From Blakeslea trispora (Eukaryota > Mucoromycota > Mucoromycetes > Mucorales > Choanephoraceae), in the NCBI GenBank assembly GCA_025331445.1, contig JAIWNE010000012.1, positions 62,001 through 126,000 on the forward strand: a stretch of 64,000 bases of DNA, in the 5' to 3' direction. Shown piece by piece: positions 58,124 through 64,000 of the stretch (positions are counted from its first letter, which is position 1; each line of letters starts with the position of its first letter). The translations under genes and the position numbers were made by a program. The notes below the pieces were generated by a model. That model did no database searches, was not told the DNA's origin, and saw only the letters and a program-made list of their open reading frames with translations.

Positions 58124-59455
58124 GAAAAAAGAAATAACTCAAATGCACTGCTATCATACCCCCTCCAAAAAAAAAAAAGAAACATTTACGCATAATATAT
58201 ACACACACACACACACACACGCATCATGTATTATACAAAACAAAAAAAAAATCAATACTTTCTTCATTTTCAATAAAAAAAAAAAAATATCTTTAATAAG
58301 AATGCATCATCCGTTTTTTTTTTTTCTTGTGTAAATGTTTACTTTTTGTGTTACAATCTTCATCAATGGTGATCTCCTTATCTTTAGTAACTAAACCTTT
58401 CTTGATATAAGAAAAAGGGCTTTCAACTCTACTTTTTAGTGAAAAAACAAGATGTTACAAGTAAGCCAAAGACGCTAAATTAGAAGTTTATTCTTGTTGA
58501 ATAACATTCTTATGGTACAAACAAACAAGAAATGGAAATAATCAGATGGGGAAAAAGGAAAAGGGGAAACTTTCCCTTTGTTTGTGCCATTGTCACTTGA
58601 GCAAATTTCGTTATTTTCTGTTGCAAAGAAAAAAAAAAAAAGCTTGAATTCAACCAGAGAAAGAGTGGCTTATTGACTACTCTAAAGACTCAACAAGTCA
58701 AAATCCATGTTTCAATGATAAAAATAGACTAGTTTTTTTTTTTTTTTCGATGGGAAATCAGTGTTTGATAAAGAAACAAATAAATTGTGTTTGGTTGAGC
58801 AATGGACTAGTAGCCTAAGCTTCCTAAAAGAAATGATGCGCTTTGCTCGGAAAATCTTAAAAGAAAACAAATAATTGTAACTGAACAATAAGTTTCTCTC
58901 TCTCTCTCTCTCTTTTTGTATTGACATTGAACAAACATACTTTTTTTGTAGGGGCAATTTTTAGGATTCGATGATGTAGAATCAAAGGATTAGCTTGTAA
59001 AGAACATTACTCTATTCATAAAATAGCTATCTCATATGACCTATATATTTAAAAGATTGTGTAGGTCCAAAAAGAAAAAAAAAAAGCTTTGCTATATGCA
59101 TAGTCTCTTTTCCCGCTCTTTTTTTTTTCTTCAATTGGGCTATAAGGTTCATTTCCTTATTTTCTTTTTCTCGGCTCATAATGCCCCTTTTTTTTATCTG
59201 CACATCGAATGCTTTTTTTTTTTAATAAGCTGATGATACAAATATAGATCAATCCCATTATAGAGATACTCAATTCTCATTGGTTACCATTACACAAAAA
59301 AGCAGGTCTGTGCATCACCTCGGGAGCGTGACACACTTGTATTAAAATATATATGCGGTTCTGATGAAGTTACATGTTCAATGGAATCAAAATAATAGAC
59401 TAGTTTTGAAAATAACGATTCTAATTAAAAAAAGGGGTTTAATGGCTACTTTGTA
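58124..59455. other. Intergenic DNA, no gene seen
   Basis: Contains (CA)n at about 58,201-58,220, (CT)n at about 58,892-58,912 and several homopolymer runs. No coding sequence is recognised. Confidence 0.55.
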
Positions 59456-61010
59456 TTATTGTTCTTTTGCCGTCTTCTTGGCTTGTTTGCGACGAATAGC
59501 AGCAGGCACAAAACCAAGTAATTCCTTCTGAAGGTCACGCAACTGAGGTTCGGCAGATATAGTAGGTGCTACTTCCACTGCTTTAGGTCTATCCTGAGAA
59601 GCAGGCTCATAATGTACAGGCGATGATGATAATGCTGGTGTTGTTCTTGCATCTAATAATCATATGTTTACCCAACTTTTTTTTTTCCAAGAAAAAAAAG
59701 GGACTCTATGGTTCTCAAAAAAAAAAAAAACTTACTGTATTGAACTGGTGGTGGTGGTGGGGGAGGCATTCTATTGTTATAAACAGGTGGGTGAGCAAAG
59801 CCATGAAGAGGAGGAGGAGGAGGAGGCATTCTAAGTTGCCCTTGATATACTGGGAAAGGTCCTCGGAAAGGTGGGGGACCAGGAGGCGGTGGAGGCGGTA
59901 ATCTCGATTGCTGTTGTTGAATAGGCATGAGCTGACTATCAAAAGGTCTTTGAGGAGGTGGGCCTGGAGGTAATGGGATTTCATATTCATCATCTGATTC
60001 TGTAAGTGTCTCTTTCTTCACCTTCACTTCTTCTTGAGGTAAAGGCAAGTCATCCATATCTTCCTCCCCTTCCTCTTTGACCACTTCTTGCGTCTCATCT
60101 TCTTCATCACTATCATCCATACTCAAATCACTATCACTTTCATCTGATGTATCGCTAGATGAAGAGCTACTTTCATCAGATCCCTGCGATTTCGCCTTAT
60201 TGTCTTTCTCTAGAACAACTTGAGTCCTCGGAACAACAAGCATGAGAAATGTATGACTTACCTCTCTTTCTAGCAGGGACAAAGGCTCCACGTTTAGGAT
60301 CATACACAAGCTTTCTTGCTTCATTTTCATGCTTCTTTTCTTGTTCTTGCATACGAGCAACAAAAGCTGCTTGTGCACTACAAGATAAACTATCAGTTAC
60401 TGTTTTGGGATCGTTGAGTTGTTGTTACCCTGTCAACTCGGTGGCCTAAAATAGACCTCAAGAATTTTAATTTTTGGTCTGTCAAAATGGGAGATAATGA
60501 AACTTACCTTTTTAGCTTTCTCAATTTTGCCTGCCTCCAATTTCAATCCATCTAGACGAGATTGACCTGCTTTATCCAATTGACCGGTTCGAGCTAACTG
60601 AAGGTGTCAATCGAATGTTTGAAACGCGCGTTCAATCCAAGTCTCCTCTCTATGTTTTTGGGCCTTACCTAAATGTTCTAAACGTGAAATATCTTGCTTG
60701 ATCTTCCCGAGATCTCTCTTTGCCAACGCAGTTTCTCTTACTCGTTTACGGTCCTCTTTATTCTATTTCAAGTATTGGAGGGGGTTAAGATACAAAAAAA
60801 AAAGAGAAATGGCTCTATGGCTAACATTACCTTCTTTAGTTCACGTTTACGTTGCTGCTTACCTATGCTCGTTTAGTAAAAAAGAAAAAAAAAGAAAAAA
60901 GAGGGACAAGTCAACACACAATCTTTCTTTTGAGAAAAAAAGTTCTTTAATCAGTGCTGTAGCTTACGGAGCGCATCAGCTGGATTCATGGTTCGTTTTG
61001 ATTTCGCCAT
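59456..61010 (-). CDS. WBP11-like splicing factor
   Basis: Nuclear pre-mRNA splicing protein. Eight exons (minus): 61010-60968, 60862-60831, 60762-60669, 60593-60508, 60445-60429, 60377-60262, 60209-59736 and 59652-59456, total 352 residues. N-terminal Wbp11 domain: SKRTMNPADALRKQQRKREL, KKNKEDRKRVRETALAKRD, DISRLEHLARTG and ATELTGAQAAFVARMQEQEK, then KLVYDPKRGAFVPARKRG. The middle is acidic Ser/Asp-rich, and the proline stretches PPPPPPPV and LPPPPPPGPPPFRG bind WW and SH3 domains in the animal protein. The end is QLRDLQKELLGFVPAAIRRK, the conserved C-terminal motif. Two exons are very small (32 and 17 bases). The acceptor before ALARTG was fixed by phase. Confidence 0.9.
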
Positions 61011-62881
61011 CTTGACTAGATCTAGTTTGTATAAGGAGAAAGACTACAAACCAAAAAAAAAAAAAGACTTTGATTTTTGTGCGTAGTTTAAAACTGGTTG
61101 GTGCATTGATTTCTTTGACGCTTCCATCAAAACAATGTATTTGTTTCTTGCTTTAGCAAAAAAAAAAAAAAGGCATAAACCAAGTCATGAAGCAACTAGA
61201 CTACAGAAATGCCAAATTTTGCTTTATGTGCAAAAAACTGCTTCCTTTTCTCATTTATTTTTTTCAAGCAAAAAAATTTTCCTGATAGCAATGTGTCAAA
61301 TTTCAAAAAAAAAAAGACATGCCAGCTTATGTGAGTAGACTGTAGAATTCGACATTACAAACAGCTCTGCTTTCTTCATAAGCCAAAACATGGATTATCT
61401 CAGAGTCTGACAATTGAGGGTTTATATCGAAATGAAAGTTATGTTTTGTCTCTCTTTTTTTTTTTCTTGTGTTTGCATTTCTTAGTGTCCGTGTTGTATT
61501 TGAACTTTGTCTAGAAATCAGATTCTCAAGTGGTTACAGAATCATTGGTCAGTAAAATAGGCTACAAAAAAAAAAGGGAACAGTGTTACTTTAACCCTTG
61601 AGAAAGTAATGGTATCATTTCTTTCTATTTTAGACTCAAACTTTAACCTGTTTCTTTAGTTTTTGCTCAAATAGGGAAACCATCCCGCGTATTATTAACT
61701 CTTGTTGTTCCTCCATGATAAATGACGTTGAAAAAAGAAGGTTTTGAATTGACTGTAACTCATTTAGGCAAGAATCAAGATTAAAAGCATTTAGAAAATC
61801 TCACTGAAACAGCTAGCTCAGATTGATCAAACTTTGATTAAAATAACTAAACTGCGTGCACAGTTCAGATATACCCTTATGGTCAGGTGAAAACCTTTAG
61901 GGTATCTGTGTAGGACAAAAGAAAGTGGTACTCGACTATTAGAAAAATAAACTATAGGAGAATATGAAAACCAAAGAATCATTCTTGAAGTTGTCGCAAT
62001 ATCAGTGGATAGCTGCGGCGATGGCTATAGAGTTGAATGGTTGATCATGGAAGATGTGGGAGCTCTTCATACCTCAGGCAGGCAGGGGAGGAGGAGGAGA
62101 TCAGTAAGGCATTGGTTGAAAGCAAGGCCAGTCAAGTTCCTTGCGAATCCTTATAGAATTTGAAATCGTGAAAGCAGAGAAAAGGACATCACTTGTGCAT
62201 CAGGACCATCGGAATTCATGGGTGATATGATCATAAAAGATAAACATTTGAGGGGAGGAACAAGAAGTGAAATGAACTTTCAACGTCCTTACAAAGGAGA
62301 TAAGAGGCAGTAGAAAACTGTTTAGGCAACAATCCTCAAGTAGGAAGCAAACGACATACTATCCGAGACATAGTATTTCGTTATGAGGTGTTTAAAGACA
62401 GTCAATCAAAAGCGAGCCCTCTCCGAAGCAACTTTCTCTACAAGTCAGATGAATGATCCGTCGTAAAGTGCGCGTGGAATTGAACCCTCTTCAGAGAGCA
62501 TAATTATGTCTTTCAAAAATTGTAAATGATGTCCCAGAAAAAGGCCTTCAACTGAAGACACTGGCTCAATGCAGAGAAAATCTGTTGAGTATTATGAGCA
62601 CTCGACGACAAAGACTGTGTGCATTGCAAGAAGAAGAAGAAGGGGGGGCTTATGGGTACACTTTCTGGAGGACTCGTCGCCTGCATGAAACTAATGATGG
62701 CATTGATATGGCCAGATCAGATTCAAGCTTTCAAAGTGTGATTGATAGGAGCTGCTCAAAACAACTCAAAGTCAGCAAAGAAATTCATCTCAGTTTGTGT
62801 TTCGCATACAAGACCAAAAAAAAAAAAGATTTTTTTTTCTCTTTTGCTGTTCCTTTTTTCTTTTTAAGCATTTGTAAAGCA
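61011..62881. other. Intergenic DNA with a small hairpin and unclear decayed sequence
   Basis: The inverted CAGATATACCCT / AGGGTATCTG arms at 61,866-61,910 form a hairpin. From about 61,960 to 62,800 base composition is less AT-rich and short frames appear, but no domain is recognised; it may be decayed mobile DNA. The RlmN-like promoter lies at its right end. Confidence 0.4.
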
Positions 62882-64000
62882 ATGTTGAGTTATTGTCAAA
62901 GGCGAGGTCTGGCTTCTATTGCCAACTTCAAGATGCCTTCCTCAACATACCAGAAAACCAATTTGTTAGGCTTCACCCTTAGCGATCTTCAAAAAGAACT
63001 TGAAGGACTCGAACATACAAAGAAGTTTACACCACTTCAGATCTGGCAACACATGTACAAAAAAGGTTATACTGATTTCAACAGCATGCCTAATCTATCA
63101 AAAGAGTTGCGACAAGAACTCGATCGCAAATATGAGATCAACTATGGTGAAATTAAAGTAAAAAAAGTCCCTTTTTTATGCTTCCTTTTTTTTGTGTTAC
63201 TAATCTTTTTTTTTTTGTAGTTGGATAAAACTGCTCTTGATCATACTCGTAAATTTCTCGTTGGCTTCAACACACGCCAGGATCCTAAAGCCATTGTCGA
63301 GACAGTCATAATTCCCGAACAAAAGAGATCTACACTCTGTGTCTCTTCTCAGATTGGCTGTTCACTTAAATGTAGCTTTTGTCATACGGGTACTCAGAAG
63401 CTAGAGCGAAGTCTGACTTCAGCGGAAGTGGTAGGTCAATACATGATAGCTGCTTCCGAGAGTGGGGATTTTCCTTTAAAGGATGAAAAGAAAAGAATGA
63501 TATCCAACATGGTCTTTATGGGTCAAGGTGAACCACTTTACAATTGGAAACATGTCAGTAAAGCCATCCGTATCTTGACGGATCCACAGGGACTCCAATG
63601 GCCCAAATCTAAAATAACTGTGTCTACCTCAGGCGTGGTACCTTTGATTCCCAAGATTGCAACTGAATTAGGTGTCTCATTGGCTATTTCTTTACATGCA
63701 GCCAATAATGAATTACGAGATGTCTTGGTTCCCTTGAACAAGACGTTTCCCTTAGAGACTGTATTGGACGCCTGTAAGACTTATGCACACCATATGGGCA
63801 ATCGAGGAAGAAGGATTACCTTTGAATATGTCATGCTGGATCATGTCAACGATTCTCTTTCTGATGCAAGAGCTATGGTGAAACTATTAAGACAATTGCC
63901 TGCTCATGTCAACCTCATGTAAGTGATTATAGTGATCACAAAAGATGTCTTATGTGTCCCTCTCTCTTTTTTTTTTTAGACCTTTCAATCCATGGCCCGG
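62882..64000 (+). CDS. RlmN-like radical SAM rRNA/tRNA methyltransferase, 3' end cut by window
   Basis: Likely mitochondrial enzyme that adds a methyl group to C2 of adenosine in rRNA and tRNA. Exons 62882-63157, 63221-63918 and 63980 onward. The N-terminus MLSYCQRRGLASIANFKMPS looks like a mitochondrial presequence. Seen: GFTLSDLQKELEG, TPLQIWQHMYKKGYTDF, VETVIIPEQKRSTLCVSSQI, then GCSLKCSFCHTGTQKLERSL with the three Cys of the [4Fe-4S] cluster (CxxxCxxC), NMVFMGQGEPLYN, VSTSGVVPLIPKIA, SLAISLHAANNELRDVLVP, ITFEYVMLDHVNDS, and VNLIPFNPWPG at the edge. The first protein-relay Cys is not identified by eye. RlmN is bacterial in origin but is found in some eukaryotes; the open frame upstream of 62882 adds only low-complexity sequence. 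Confidence 0.92.

Noticed and set aside
62585..62881. N-terminal extension of the RlmN-like frame by 99 codons
   Set aside because: The sequence is low-complexity (KKKKKDFFFSF) and lies upstream of a clear mitochondrial presequence at 62882; no family member has it.

Overview
The window looks like nuclear DNA of an early-diverging fungus, most likely Mucoromycota (Mucorales type). The reasons are short GT-AG introns of about 45-75 bases in nearly every gene, AT-rich intergenic DNA with long poly-T and CT tracts, polyglutamine-rich regulators, fungus-specific gene families (VTC polyphosphate polymerase, Old Yellow Enzyme, oligopeptide transporter, Cbk1-type kinase, Dma-type FHA-RING ligase) and a mix of DIRS, LINE, MULE-OTU and Tc1/IS630-type elements. 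Species cannot be named from the sequence alone. All exon joins below were worked out by hand from splice signals and reading frame; no database search was run.

Layout. 0.08-2.5 kb: an intact oligopeptide transporter. 2.6-20.4 kb: an 18-kb transposon island. It holds a broken tyrosine recombinase, a DDE transposase gene with one internal stop, LINE remnants, a complete 4.3-kb DIRS-type retroelement (13,897-18,191) with its inverted repeats and internal complementary region, and a decayed MULE transposase with an OTU domain. One intact eight-exon gene (8,502-10,343), a candidate PD-(D/E)XK-type protein, sits inside the island. 22.3-32.4 kb: a dense gene block with a ZIP zinc transporter, a Bet1-type SNARE, an Nnf1-like kinetochore protein, a ubiquitin C-terminal hydrolase, an R3H-SUZ protein, an Mso1-like exocytosis protein and a Vtc4-like polyphosphate polymerase. 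32.4-44.7 kb: sparse DNA with a diverged tandem duplication, a tRNA-Phe, an Old Yellow Enzyme, a PLD6/Zucchini-like phospholipase-D-fold protein, a MITE-like hairpin and a dead Tc1 element. 44.7-52.3 kb: a TEY MAP kinase, an NDR/Cbk1 kinase, an HD-domain hydrolase and a Dma-type FHA-RING E3. 52.3-55.8 kb: gene-poor, with an Ulp1-like protease relic. 55.8-64 kb: a TALE homeodomain factor, a CBM21/RVxF protein phosphatase-1 targeting subunit, a WBP11-like splicing factor and the 5' part of a mitochondrial RlmN-like radical SAM methyltransferase cut by the window edge.

Functionally the single-copy genes are housekeeping and growth-control genes with no operon-like logic. The convergent Slt2-type MAPK and Cbk1-type kinase both act on cell wall and polarity in other fungi. 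The UCH/R3H-SUZ and Cbk1/HD pairs are divergent and may share promoters. The most distinctive items are the full DIRS anatomy, with a recombinase whose HxxR histidine is replaced, the unrecognised nuclease-like gene in the island, the Zucchini-like protein with a stop-free 57-base intron, and the two-copy diverged repeat beside the tRNA.
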